Shown here: one piece after another, positions 1 through 5,594 of the stretch
Numbering within the stretch: position 1 is the stretch's first letter
Layout: every line of letters begins with the position of its first letter
NCBI GenBank assembly: GCA_016789785.1
Contig: JAEUQE010000070.1
Span: 3,151-8,744 of the forward strand
Source: Bryobacterales bacterium
Lineage (GTDB): Bacteria > Acidobacteriota > Terriglobia > Bryobacterales > Bryobacteraceae
Length of the DNA stretch: 5,594 nt
Direction: 5' to 3'
Position numbers and translations under genes: made by a program
Notes under the pieces: model-generated
What the model was told of the DNA's origin: nothing
The model's input: the letters and a program-made list of their open reading frames with translations, nothing else
Database searches by the model: none

Positions 1-870
1 CGTGTCGCGGGCATGTTCGAGGATGCAGGCGTCTCCGGCAACTTCCCGGATGGCCGCATCGCGTGAGGCAATCACTGGTGCGCCACACTGCATCGCTTCG
101 AGAACCGGCAAGCCGAAGCCTTCATACGACGACAGGTAGAGGGATGCGACGGCGTGCGAGTACAACCTGGGCAACTCCGCCTCCGCCGTCTCTCCAAGTA
201 CGGAAAGACCAGGATGATTCGGCATGGGAGAGAAATTCTCGCGGGCTCTGCCGGCCAGCACAAGATCCACTTCGTGGTCCTTTCGCACCTCGCGCCACGC
301 CGCGATCACAACATCCACATTCTTCCGAGCTTCCATGGTGCCCGCGCACAGAAAGTAGGGACGCGCGGGAGGCGCACCGTGCGTAGGACGAAAGTGATCC
401 GAAGCTGCCTCATGTATCGCGGCCACCTCCTCCGGCGGGATACGGAAATGCTCGATCACCTCCGCGCGCACGGCTTCGGTTGGCGTAATCACCATCGTCG
501 CAAGTCCCATCCGCAGCAGCCAGGGAGTGCGGCGCCGCACTCGCGGAGAGGCATCGCGAAAACGCCATGGAGAGAGATCGTGCACGGTCATCACGGATGG
601 GCAAACGGGCAGGTAAGGCACGGAAAAATCGGTGCCGTGGAAGACATCCACGGAATGCCGGCGAAGATAGCGCGGCAGTCCGATGAGCCACCAGTGACGG
701 TCAACGCCGGTGAGGCTTGGCGACATCACGCCATCGTGATGTTGATCCGTTACCAACTCGTAGCGATCGAGGGGGTATGCTTTGACCAGCGCGCTCGCGA
801 GTTCGGCGGTATACCGGCGAATCCCTCCGACAGGGCCCACAAGCGGTGTTGCATCAAGAGCGGCACGCAT
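1..870 (-). CDS. GT4-family glycosyltransferase, C-terminus cut by window edge
   Basis: The minus-strand frame is open from the ATG at 870 to base 1, giving 290 residues without a stop; GT4 enzymes are usually about 350-400 residues, so roughly the last 60-110 are missing. It is a retaining, GT-B fold glycosyltransferase that would transfer a sugar from a nucleotide-sugar donor in the cytoplasm or at the inner membrane face. The N-terminus MRAALDATPLVGPVGGIRRY carries the Gly-rich acceptor-side loop (G15-G16). Then come HGTDFSVP (from H78), VHDLSPW (H97-D98), and the start of the donor domain, GTMEARKN (R182-K183). The GT4 EX7E signature is E250 to E258 within SSYEGFGLPVLEAM. It lies 12 bp downstream of the sulfatase gene and is probably its operon partner. 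Family assignment is firm; donor and acceptor sugars cannot be told. An exopolysaccharide or O-antigen role is inference from the neighbours. Confidence 0.93.
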   Translation of the reverse strand, partial: MRAALDATPLVGPVGGIRRYTAELASALVKAYPLDRYELVTDQHHDGVMSPSLTGVDRHWWLIGLPRYLRRHSVDVFHGTDFSVPYLPVCPSVMTVHDLSPWRFRDASPRVRRRTPWLLRMGLATMVITPTEAVRAEVIEHFRIPPEEVAAIHEAASDHFRPTHGAPPARPYFLCAGTMEARKNVDVVIAAWREVRKDHEVDLVLAGRARENFSPMPNHPGLSVLGETAEAELPRLYSHAVASLYLSSYEGFGLPVLEAMQCGAPVIASRDAAIREVAGDACILEHARDT

Positions 871-877
871 GGCGCAA

Positions 878-883
878 CCGCCT
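878..883 (-). promoter_or_regulatory. Shine-Dalgarno of the glycosyltransferase gene, touching the sulfatase stop codon
   Basis: On the minus strand the bases TAAGGCGGTTGCGCC run straight into the ATG at 870. AGGCGG matches the AGGAGG consensus at five of six positions and is spaced 7 nt from the start. Its first A is also the last base of the sulfatase TAA stop. Ribosomes ending the sulfatase gene would sit on this site, which suggests translational coupling and supports the ATG at 870. Confidence 0.6.
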
Positions 884-2346
884 TATCGCCGCCGGTAGCT
901 GTACGTCTGAAAATCGAAATCGAAAAGGCCACGGTCCGGCTGCGGCGGAGCACTTTTCTTCGGCATCCACTGTGCCAGCTCTTGCTTGATGCCGGCATTG
1001 CGCGGATCGCCTGCGATGTTTTTCCACTCATTGGGATCGGCGGCGCGGTCATACAATTCCTCGGAGCCATCGCGGTACCGGATGTAGCGCCACCGCTCCG
1101 TGCGAACCGCGTGATTGCCGGCTTCGTGCGTGATCACCGCGGGTTGACGTTTCGCTTTCGCATCGCGCAGCAATGGCACGAGGCTCTTGCCCTCCAGCTC
1201 CCGGCGCTCCGTAAGTCCGCACATCTCGACCAGCGTCGGGTAGAGATCGAGCAACGTAACAGGCTGCGTTCGGTCACGCCCTGTCTGGCGCACGCCCGGC
1301 CCCGCAACGATGAGCGGCACATGAGTCGAGCGTTCCCACAAAGTCGACTTGTGCCAGTGGCGCTTCTCGCCAAGGTGCCACCCGTTGTCCGACCAGAACA
1401 CGATGATCGTATTCTTCGCATGCGCACTTGTATCGAGCGACCGCAGAATCTGGCCGGCCATCGCGTCCGCGAAGCTGATGGACGCAAGATAGGCACGGAC
1501 CGCATCTTTCCATTTGCCTGTGGCGACGATGCGCTCGTGCTCGCTGCGGCGGAATGCGGCAAAGGCCTGGCCGGGCTTCGGAATATCGTCCAGATCGTTG
1601 CCGGGCACTTCGGGCAGACGCGGATCGGGATACATGTCGAAGTAGCGCTGAGGCGCAAACATCGGGATGTGCGGATGCCACAGGCCAACCGCTAGGAAGA
1701 ACGGCTTCTCCATCTTGCGCTTCAGGAACGTATCCGCCCAGCGCACCGCGTGCATGTCGCCGTAAGCGTCTTCCGGACGGTCGAGCACGCCCCAATCAAA
1801 CTCGCCTTGAAAGTTGTCGAGGCCATTGAATGGGTGCCCCTTCGGAGCAGGGATCTTTTTCACCCACGGATACCACTCAGCGCGGCGATACCACGGATCG
1901 TCGAATTGCTGAAGTTCAAACTCGTCCCATTGATCAGGAGGATTGAACCCTGCCACGTGATGGAACACCTTGCCCGCGCCGGCAACATGGTAGCCGTTCT
2001 GCTTGAAGTGAACTGGCAGCGTAACGACGTTCGGCAGGTTCGGCCGCAGATACTGATCATTGTTGTAGATGCCGGTCGTGTCGGGCCGGAGACCAGTGAG
2101 CAGGGCCGTACGCGACGGGTTGCAGAGCGGCGCCGCACAGTGCGCATTCCGGAAAAGCACTCCACGTCTGGCCAGCCCATCAATGTTCGGCGTGCGAACA
2201 CCGGGGTAACCTCCGAGACATCCGACCCAATCGTTCATATCATCCACCGATAGGAACAGCACATTGGGACGGTCTTTCGCGTGGAGTCCGGCGGTAGTGA
2301 TCGCGGTTCCAGCGAGTGCCTGAAGAAATGCCCGGCGGTTGGTCAT
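883..2346 (-). CDS. Tat-exported type I sulfatase, iduronate-2-sulfatase-like
   Basis: This 487-residue protein belongs to the formylglycine-dependent sulfatases (alkaline phosphatase superfamily), which hydrolyse sulfate esters, usually on glycans. The start at 2346 is chosen because it opens on a twin-arginine signal (MTNRRAFLQ plus a hydrophobic stretch to about residue 22); the frame extends upstream to an ATG at 2475, but those 43 residues are low-complexity and overlap the preceding gene. Metal-site D35-D36 lie in LSVDDMND. The catalytic motif CNPSR has C75, the residue converted to formylglycine, followed by TALLTG. Later sites include H224/H226 in GLWHPHIP and D320-N321 with H324 and K328 in SDNGWHLGEK. 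TPNIDGLA and RPDTTGIYN resemble iduronate-2-sulfatases. Tat export of a folded enzyme fits cytoplasmic formylglycine formation, but no maturase gene is present here. The true substrate is unknown. The Shine-Dalgarno is weak (GAGACGG). Confidence 0.94.
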   Translation of the reverse strand: MTNRRAFLQALAGTAITTAGLHAKDRPNVLFLSVDDMNDWVGCLGGYPGVRTPNIDGLARRGVLFRNAHCAAPLCNPSRTALLTGLRPDTTGIYNNDQYLRPNLPNVVTLPVHFKQNGYHVAGAGKVFHHVAGFNPPDQWDEFELQQFDDPWYRRAEWYPWVKKIPAPKGHPFNGLDNFQGEFDWGVLDRPEDAYGDMHAVRWADTFLKRKMEKPFFLAVGLWHPHIPMFAPQRYFDMYPDPRLPEVPGNDLDDIPKPGQAFAAFRRSEHERIVATGKWKDAVRAYLASISFADAMAGQILRSLDTSAHAKNTIIVFWSDNGWHLGEKRHWHKSTLWERSTHVPLIVAGPGVRQTGRDRTQPVTLLDLYPTLVEMCGLTERRELEGKSLVPLLRDAKAKRQPAVITHEAGNHAVRTERWRYIRYRDGSEELYDRAADPNEWKNIAGDPRNAGIKQELAQWMPKKSAPPQPDRGLFDFDFQTYSYRRR

Positions 2347-2371
2347 AACCGTCTCAGCATATCGCGGCGCG

Positions 2372-3082
2372 CTATGGTTGGCGCATGTCCGGCCCGCCGG
2401 CCCTTCGGCGCCATGCGAGCGCTCCGAGGACGATCGCTCCCGCGAACGGACCGAACGTTGCGGGTTCGGGAACATCCATCGCGGTAATGGTGAGAGTGGC
2501 TACACCACCAACTCCATATGTGCCGGTACCCAGGAAGTCCTGCCCCGCCGGGAGCGTGTCCCCCCCGCCAAGGTAGCTGAGGTTGATCACGCCAGTCACA
2601 GGGTCAATGGTGAACCGCAGATCCGAGTTCGGCCCGGAGATTGAATCGAAGGTAGTAATCTCGGTGGTCGTCACCAACAGCGCCGGCGCCGTAAAGCTGA
2701 GAACACGTCCCCAGAAGTCGGAGTAGTCATAGCGGAACACCGAAAAGGGAGTGATATCGACGGTAATCAATCCAAGGCAGTTGTAGCTCCCCGCGGCCAG
2801 CATCGGGATTCCGCAGGCGTTGCCCTGGCTCCCCCCGAGATACGTCAGAGAAATGTCGCCCGTTTGTGGATTGAAGCCGAACGAGGAATAGGGTTGGTAT
2901 GGGCCCGAGGTGTAGTGGAAGTTCGTAATGGTTGTCGGCTGCGTAAGAATTTGACTGGTGACGAACATCAGCCGGTTTGGAACCCAGTCGTTGTACTCGT
3001 AGAGAACGGCGCCGTGCGCCGCTGACGGCAGTAGAAACGCGCCGACGCCCAGCAGGCTGGAGAGAATCGGAAGAAGTCGCAT
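2372..3082 (-). CDS. PEP-CTERM sorted surface protein with two tandem repeat units
   Basis: The product is a 236-residue secreted protein. A Sec signal peptide (MRLLPILSSLLGVGAFLLPS, likely cut after AAHG near residue 24) leads the sequence. The C-terminus has the exosortase signal: VPEP at 204-207, a hydrophobic helix to about residue 224, an RRR cluster and a short tail. By family precedent the tail is cleaved by an exosortase and the protein ends up at the envelope or in exopolysaccharide. Between these lie two homologous ~80-residue units (31-111 and 121-200) sharing TT-IT-F, SGP, TG-I-LSYLGG and a terminal VxIT/LTIT strand; they look like beta-sandwich modules. The first has two cysteines (C90, C102) absent from the second. 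The start at 3082 has a GAGG at 5 nt and begins exactly at the signal peptide; an upstream ATG at 3136 would bury it. No exosortase gene is visible. Biological role unknown. Confidence 0.88.
   Translation of the reverse strand: MRLLPILSSLLGVGAFLLPSAAHGAVLYEYNDWVPNRLMFVTSQILTQPTTITNFHYTSGPYQPYSSFGFNPQTGDISLTYLGGSQGNACGIPMLAAGSYNCLGLITVDITPFSVFRYDYSDFWGRVLSFTAPALLVTTTEITTFDSISGPNSDLRFTIDPVTGVINLSYLGGGDTLPAGQDFLGTGTYGVGGVATLTITAMDVPEPATFGPFAGAIVLGALAWRRRAGGPDMRQP
2483..2722 (-). repeat. Protein repeat unit 2 of the PEP-CTERM protein
   Basis: Residues 121-200, starting at SDFWGRVLSF. Matching blocks to unit 1 are TTEITTF, SISGPN, DPVTGVINLSYLGG and a closing VATLTIT just before the VPEP sorting signal. 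The similarity is seen in protein; at DNA level the copies are well diverged, so the duplication is old. Confidence 0.7.
2750..2992 (-). repeat. Protein repeat unit 1 of the PEP-CTERM protein
   Basis: Residues 31-111 of the surface protein, starting at NDWVPNRLMF. It aligns along its length with unit 2: W-x-x-R-L-x-F near the start, TTITNF, TSGPY, NPQTGDISLTYLGG and a closing LITVDIT. It has a small insertion around GNACGIPMLAAGSYNC compared with unit 2, carrying both cysteines of the mature protein. Confidence 0.7.
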
Positions 3083-3213
3083 CCTAGCCTCGATTATCGT
3101 GCAACGGCCATCCAAAACTCCAATCGCTTGCCTCACGTCTCGTACCGTGCGTACCGGCTCCGGCGATCCCCAGATCGCGCCCGGCCCAAGCTTCGCGATA
3201 CCCTAAGCCATAC
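3083..3213. promoter_or_regulatory. Divergent intergenic region between the PEP-CTERM operon and the kinase/nuclease gene
   Basis: These 131 bp are the only space between two divergent genes, so both promoters should lie here or just inside the coding ends. On the minus strand GAGG at 3088-3091 is a good Shine-Dalgarno for the PEP-CTERM gene. GATAAT at 3093-3098 (minus strand) resembles a -10 box with TTGGAG 19 bp upstream, but it sits only 10 bp from the start codon and would leave the Shine-Dalgarno out of the transcript, so I do not trust it. On the plus strand I see no convincing Shine-Dalgarno before the ATG at 3214. A small direct repeat, CGTACCGTGCGTACC, lies at 3141-3155. No RNA gene or terminator is evident. 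Confidence 0.4.
3088..3091 (-). promoter_or_regulatory. Shine-Dalgarno deciding the PEP-CTERM gene start
   Basis: GAGG on the minus strand, 5 nt before the ATG at 3082. It favours this start over the in-frame ATG at 3136, and this start also puts the signal peptide at the N-terminus. Confidence 0.55.
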
Positions 3214-4167
3214 ATGGCTTTCTTGACGGTGTGGGGGGAGCCGGGCTGCCGCGTGGAGGAAATCGCGAGGCTTGCGGCTCAACGGTTGCGCTTTGAGCTG
3301 GTTACGGAATCGAAGCTGCGGGAGTTGATCACGGAGGAATTCGGCGCGGAGGCCGCGATCCCTGACAAGGCATACGCCGCCACGGTGGTTTCCTTACTGG
3401 CGAGGCTCGGCACGCAAGCGCCGATGGTGCTGTGCGCACCGGGCGCCGAGTTGCTTTGCCGGGATTTCCCTTCGATCTTGCGCTGTCACGTGGTAGCAAC
3501 AGAGACGCGAAGAACCGGCATGCTGATGCTCGATCACCGCCTGGAGCGGCCCGCCGCCAGACAACTTCTGGAACAACTGGAGCGAATGCAAAAGGAGGTT
3601 CGCCGAAAGCGCTTTGGCCGGAGTGTGCTGCGGCCGGCGGAGGTGGATCTGATTGTCAACGCGGAGCAGCTTGATAGCGACCTGATTGCCGCGCTGCTGG
3701 AAAAGGCAATCGAAGCGCGGGGCATTCTTCAGGAGCCGTTGCTTTCGGCGGCCGCCGAAGCGCAAATCCAGTTTCAAACACGGCTCAAGCTGGCGAAGTT
3801 CGGCATTCTTCCGGCACGCAAGGTCGCGCTGAAGCACAAACCGTTCGCTAATCCGAGCGAGGAGATCTTCGCCAATCTGCTCGATTTCTACCGCATCGCA
3901 TGGGAGTACGAGCCGCGCAGTTTCGCGATTCAATGGGACAAGGATGGCCGTGTCCTGGAGGCGTTCACGCCGGACTTCTATCTCTCCGAATTCGACATGT
4001 TCGTGGAACTCACCACCATGAAGCAGGCACATGTGACGAAGAAGAACCGCAAAGTGAAACTGCTGCGGCAGATCTACCCGCATGTGAACATTCAGATCTT
4101 CTATCAGAAGGATTTTCGCAATCTGATCTTCAAGTACGGACTTGTGGATCGCAGCGCCAGTGCATAG
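3214..4167 (+). CDS. Two-domain protein: cytidylate-kinase-like N-terminus and PD-(D/E)XK-nuclease-like C-terminus
   Basis: I know no established function for this 317-residue protein. Residues 1-170 look like the cytidylate-kinase-like NMP-kinase fold: an opening strand and glycine loop (LTVWGEPGCRVEEIARLAAQ), TESKLRELI where relatives have the Asp-Arg-x-Leu-Ile segment, a central VLCAPGAELL strand, a Lys/Arg-rich lid-like helix (about 124-136) and DLIVNAEQL (145-153). The loop GEPGCRVEE lacks the Walker A GK(S/T), so phosphotransfer is doubtful. A helical linker follows. Residues 209-317 resemble a restriction-endonuclease-like core: S215-E216-E217 on the first helix, TPDFYL (D254), FVELTT (E265, with T267 where the motif lysine would be) and VTKKNRK (K276-K280), which could supply the lysine. 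No signal peptide or membrane helix is seen, so it should be cytoplasmic. It stands alone on its strand, divergent from the PEP-CTERM operon and convergent with dut. There is no Shine-Dalgarno, so the start rests on the fold beginning there. Domain calls are by eye; activity is inference. Confidence 0.72.
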   Translation: MAFLTVWGEPGCRVEEIARLAAQRLRFELVTESKLRELITEEFGAEAAIPDKAYAATVVSLLARLGTQAPMVLCAPGAELLCRDFPSILRCHVVATETRRTGMLMLDHRLERPAARQLLEQLERMQKEVRRKRFGRSVLRPAEVDLIVNAEQLDSDLIAALLEKAIEARGILQEPLLSAAAEAQIQFQTRLKLAKFGILPARKVALKHKPFANPSEEIFANLLDFYRIAWEYEPRSFAIQWDKDGRVLEAFTPDFYLSEFDMFVELTTMKQAHVTKKNRKVKLLRQIYPHVNIQIFYQKDFRNLIFKYGLVDRSASA

Positions 4168-4176
4168 AAGGGCGCT
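4153..4176. terminator. Inverted repeat spanning both convergent stop codons
   Basis: AGCGCC at 4153-4158 pairs perfectly with GGCGCT at 4171-4176 across a 12-nt loop. The TAG of the plus-strand gene (4165-4167) lies in the loop and the dut TAG (4175-4177, read on the minus strand) overlaps the right arm. Its position between tail-to-tail genes suggests a bidirectional transcript end, but the stem is short and no T-run follows on either strand, so it is not a convincing intrinsic terminator. Confidence 0.3.
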
Positions 4177-4606
4177 ACCGGCCCGACGATCCGAAACCGC
4201 CGCCGCCCCGCAGCGAGGAATTCAATTCCGCTTCTTCCCACTCGATCCGTTCGTAGCGCGCGATCACCATCTGCGCAATACGGTCGCCCGCGTGGACTTC
4301 ATAGGGGTCCTTGCCGAGGTTCAGCAGGATCACCTGGATTTCTCCGCGATAGCCCGGGTCAATGGTGGCGGGCGCGTTTGGCATGGTCAGCAGATGCTTC
4401 AGTGCGAGCCCGCTCCGGGGGCGTATTTGCGCTTCATAACCCGGGGGCAATTCGATGGAAAGCCCGGTCGGCACAAGGCGCGTTTCTCCCGGCGGCAAGA
4501 CCATCCCGGATGCGGCGCGCAGATCCATGCCCGCATCCTCATCCGGGCCGTGCGCATAGGCCGGAAGCTCGATTGTGTCCCTCAGTCGCTTGATACGGAT
4601 CTTCAT
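4175..4606 (-). CDS. dut: Deoxyuridine 5'-triphosphate nucleotidohydrolase (dUTPase)
   Basis: This trimeric cytoplasmic enzyme splits dUTP to dUMP and pyrophosphate, keeping uracil out of DNA and feeding dTMP synthesis. The 143 residues match the usual length, and all five dUTPase motifs are in order: AGMDLRAA (25-32, D28), PRSGLA (63-68), [12 protein letters not shown] (81-92, with D83 and Y86), GDRIAQMV (107-114) and the flexible C-terminal [10 protein letters not shown] (133-142, F138 for base stacking). Before motif 3, NAPATID has Ala80 where many homologues have Gly, and HLLT replaces the common HGIT; both look tolerable. The start at 4606 gives the standard MKIRIKRL strand, though no Shine-Dalgarno precedes it, so a leaderless or very short-leader mRNA is possible. 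It is divergent from the thyX-like gene, 24 bp apart, whose expected substrate is dUMP. Confidence 0.97.
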   Translation of the reverse strand: MKIRIKRLRDTIELPAYAHGPDEDAGMDLRAASGMVLPPGETRLVPTGLSIELPPGYEAQIRPRSGLALKHLLTMPNAPATIDPGYRGEIQVILLNLGKDPYEVHAGDRIAQMVIARYERIEWEEAELNSSLRGGGGFGSSGR

Positions 4607-4614
4607 TGAGTATT

Positions 4615-4626
4615 TGCTATCTTAGC
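4615..4626. promoter_or_regulatory. Candidate symmetric bidirectional -10 element between dut and thyX-like gene
   Basis: The 24 bp between the two start codons contain GCTA-TCT-TAGC (4616-4626), an interrupted palindrome. Plus strand: TGCTATCTT (4615-4623) fits an extended -10 (TGn plus TATCTT, 4 of 6) and would start transcription about 7 bp on, at or next to the ATG at 4631. Minus strand: TAAGAT (4624-4619, 4 of 6) would start transcription a few bases before the dut ATG. TTGATA at 4590-4595 resembles a -35 for the plus strand but is 22 bp away, too far. Both mRNAs would be nearly leaderless. Symmetric -10 elements that fire both ways are known in bacteria; its use here is inference. Confidence 0.4.
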
Positions 4627-4630
4627 GGAG

Positions 4631-5594
4631 ATGTCCGAGCAAGCACCGATGAAGCCGAAACAGGAACGGGTCGTTATGTTGTCGCCCATGCCTCCTGAGA
4701 AGTCGGCCTACGCGCTTGCACGCTACAGCCGGTCGGCGGATTCCATTCACAAGTCGGTGGATTGGGTACGCAAACACGATTCGCAGAAGTTTCTCGACAG
4801 TTTCTATTTCCAGTACGGGCACGCCTCCATCGCCGACCTTGGTCATCTCGCGGTTTGTCTGGAGGGTATCTCCGAACTCGCGGCGACCGAAGCCGAAGAT
4901 GAGCAACTCTGGGATGGGCAGGCGAAGTCGACCCGCTATCAGGACTTCTCACGCGTCGGCATCATCACCCCACCCGAGTTCGGAGAGGAGCATGCGTCGG
5001 CCTATTTGCGGCAGGCACAGGCAATGATCGCCGCCTATCAGGAGATCCATGCCGAGGTTCTGGAGTGGCTGAGATCGCAACTGCCGCGTCCGGAGGCGAT
5101 GAAGCCAGACGCGTATGAGCGTAACCTCGCGGCGCGCGCGTTCGACGTGGCCCGCTACCTCCTCTTCTTTGGCGTGCCGACCAACGTTGGCCAAGTGGTC
5201 AGCATTCGCACTCTGGAAAAGCAGATCCGGCGGATGAAGGCCTCCGAATACGCCGAACTGCGCGATCTTGCGGATGAGATGGGGCGCGCCTGTGCGGCGC
5301 ATCCCTCGTGCATCTGGGATTCGGGCGCGGCCTCCGAGCCAGTTGCGCCGACGCTGGCCAAGTATGTGGACGCCGAGGAACATCGTGTTCGCGCCCGCGC
5401 CGACCTGACGCTTTGGGCCGAACAGAATCTGCCTCGGGCTGCTGGGCTGAATCCGGACCGTGTCGACCTTCTTCGTCCCGTGGATCCCATGAGCGAGATC
5501 GCCGCGACGCTGCTCTATCCGGTCACCAATCGGCCCTACCGGGAGTTGCAGGAGATCGCACAAGGTTGGAATACGGCCCGGAAGATGGAGGTGA
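4631..5594 (+). CDS. ThyX-like (flavin-dependent thymidylate synthase family) protein, 3' end cut by window
   Basis: The frame is open from the ATG at 4631 to the window end (321 residues, no stop). True ThyX makes dTMP from dUMP using methylene-tetrahydrofolate, FAD and NADPH, and is about 220-260 residues per chain; this one is already longer. Family features seen: RVVMLSPMPPEKSAYALARYSR near the start in place of the usual opening strand, YGHASIADLGH (62-72) for the conserved His region, GIS (79-81), SxRY as STRY (100-103), and a second half with LLFFGVPTN (177-185), SIRTLEKQIR (191-200) and ELRDLADEM. The RHR of RHRxxSxNExS aligns with D90-E91-Q92, so the signature that binds dUMP and FAD is lost. 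It may belong to the long, duplicated ThyX-like proteins in which a second unit follows. GGAG lies directly against the ATG with no spacer; ATGs at 4649 and 4676 (the latter with AGGAA 9 nt upstream) are alternatives. Divergent from dut. Confidence 0.8.
   Translation, partial: MSEQAPMKPKQERVVMLSPMPPEKSAYALARYSRSADSIHKSVDWVRKHDSQKFLDSFYFQYGHASIADLGHLAVCLEGISELAATEAEDEQLWDGQAKSTRYQDFSRVGIITPPEFGEEHASAYLRQAQAMIAAYQEIHAEVLEWLRSQLPRPEAMKPDAYERNLAARAFDVARYLLFFGVPTNVGQVVSIRTLEKQIRRMKASEYAELRDLADEMGRACAAHPSCIWDSGAASEPVAPTLAKYVDAEEHRVRARADLTLWAEQNLPRAAGLNPDRVDLLRPVDPMSEIAATLLYPVTNRPYRELQEIAQGWNTARKMEV

Noticed and set aside
154..1695. A 513-codon open frame on the plus strand
   Set aside because: It lies antisense to the glycosyltransferase and sulfatase, both of which have clear family motifs. 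Its product is Arg/His-rich with no recognisable domain, as expected of a shadow frame in GC-rich DNA, and it crosses two real genes.
2347..2475. N-terminal extension of the sulfatase to an ATG at 2475
   Set aside because: It would add 43 Arg/Ser-rich residues before a textbook Tat signal and overlap the PEP-CTERM gene by about 100 bp.
3083..3136. N-terminal extension of the PEP-CTERM gene to an ATG at 3136
   Set aside because: It would bury the signal peptide behind 18 residues and ignore the well-placed GAGG before 3082.
3141..3155. Direct repeat CGTACCGTGCGTACC as an operator
   Set aside because: It is only two short copies with no dyad symmetry and no known regulator match; it is likely chance in GC-rich DNA.
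3394..4083. A 229-codon minus-strand frame
   Set aside because: It is fully antisense to the kinase/nuclease fusion, which shows coherent folds and conserved motifs. The antisense product is low-complexity and Gln/Arg/His-rich.
4142..4609. A 155-codon plus-strand frame
   Set aside because: It is antisense to dut, whose five motifs are all intact; it also starts inside the end of the preceding gene.
4949..5563. A 204-codon minus-strand frame
   Set aside because: It is antisense to the ThyX-like gene, which carries recognisable family blocks throughout; no domain is seen in the antisense product.
1..5594. Signs of a mobile element, defence island or CRISPR array
   Set aside because: There is no transposase, integrase, tRNA, terminal inverted repeat or regularly spaced repeat. 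Base composition and codon use look even across the genes.

Overview
This is a GC-rich (about 60%), densely packed bacterial chromosome segment with six protein-coding genes and no recognisable RNA gene, insertion sequence, integrase or CRISPR array. A Tat-exported sulfatase, a PEP-CTERM surface protein and an unusual ThyX-like protein together suggest a free-living Gram-negative soil or sediment bacterium. Acidobacteriota (Bryobacter/Solibacter-like) is my best guess; Verrucomicrobiota and Planctomycetota also carry the first two traits, so the placement is inference. Every gap between genes is under 135 bp.

Left block, minus strand, about 3082 down to 1: three tightly spaced co-directional genes, probably one operon. 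In order they are a PEP-CTERM protein made of two tandem copies of an ~80-residue unit, a Tat-exported iduronate-2-sulfatase-like type I sulfatase, and a GT4 glycosyltransferase cut by the window edge. The gaps are 25 and 12 bp, and the sulfatase stop codon touches the glycosyltransferase Shine-Dalgarno. The theme is the cell envelope: making, decorating or degrading an extracellular glycan.

Middle, plus strand, 3214-4167: a 317-residue protein with an N-terminal half resembling the cytidylate-kinase-like NMP-kinase fold, with a degraded P-loop, and a C-terminal half resembling a PD-(D/E)XK nuclease. This is the best candidate for an undescribed protein. It is convergent with dut, leaving 7 bp between the stop codons inside a small inverted repeat.

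Right block: dut (minus, 4175-4606) and a ThyX-like gene (plus, from 4631, running off the window) are divergent with only 24 bp between their start codons. That gap holds a dyad-symmetric sequence that can be read as a -10 element on both strands. dUTPase makes dUMP and ThyX methylates dUMP to dTMP, so the pair makes sense as a thymidylate module. However, this ThyX homologue lacks the canonical RHR signature and keeps only SxRY, so its activity is open. The pyrimidine-nucleotide flavour of the kinase-like domain next door may or may not be coincidence.
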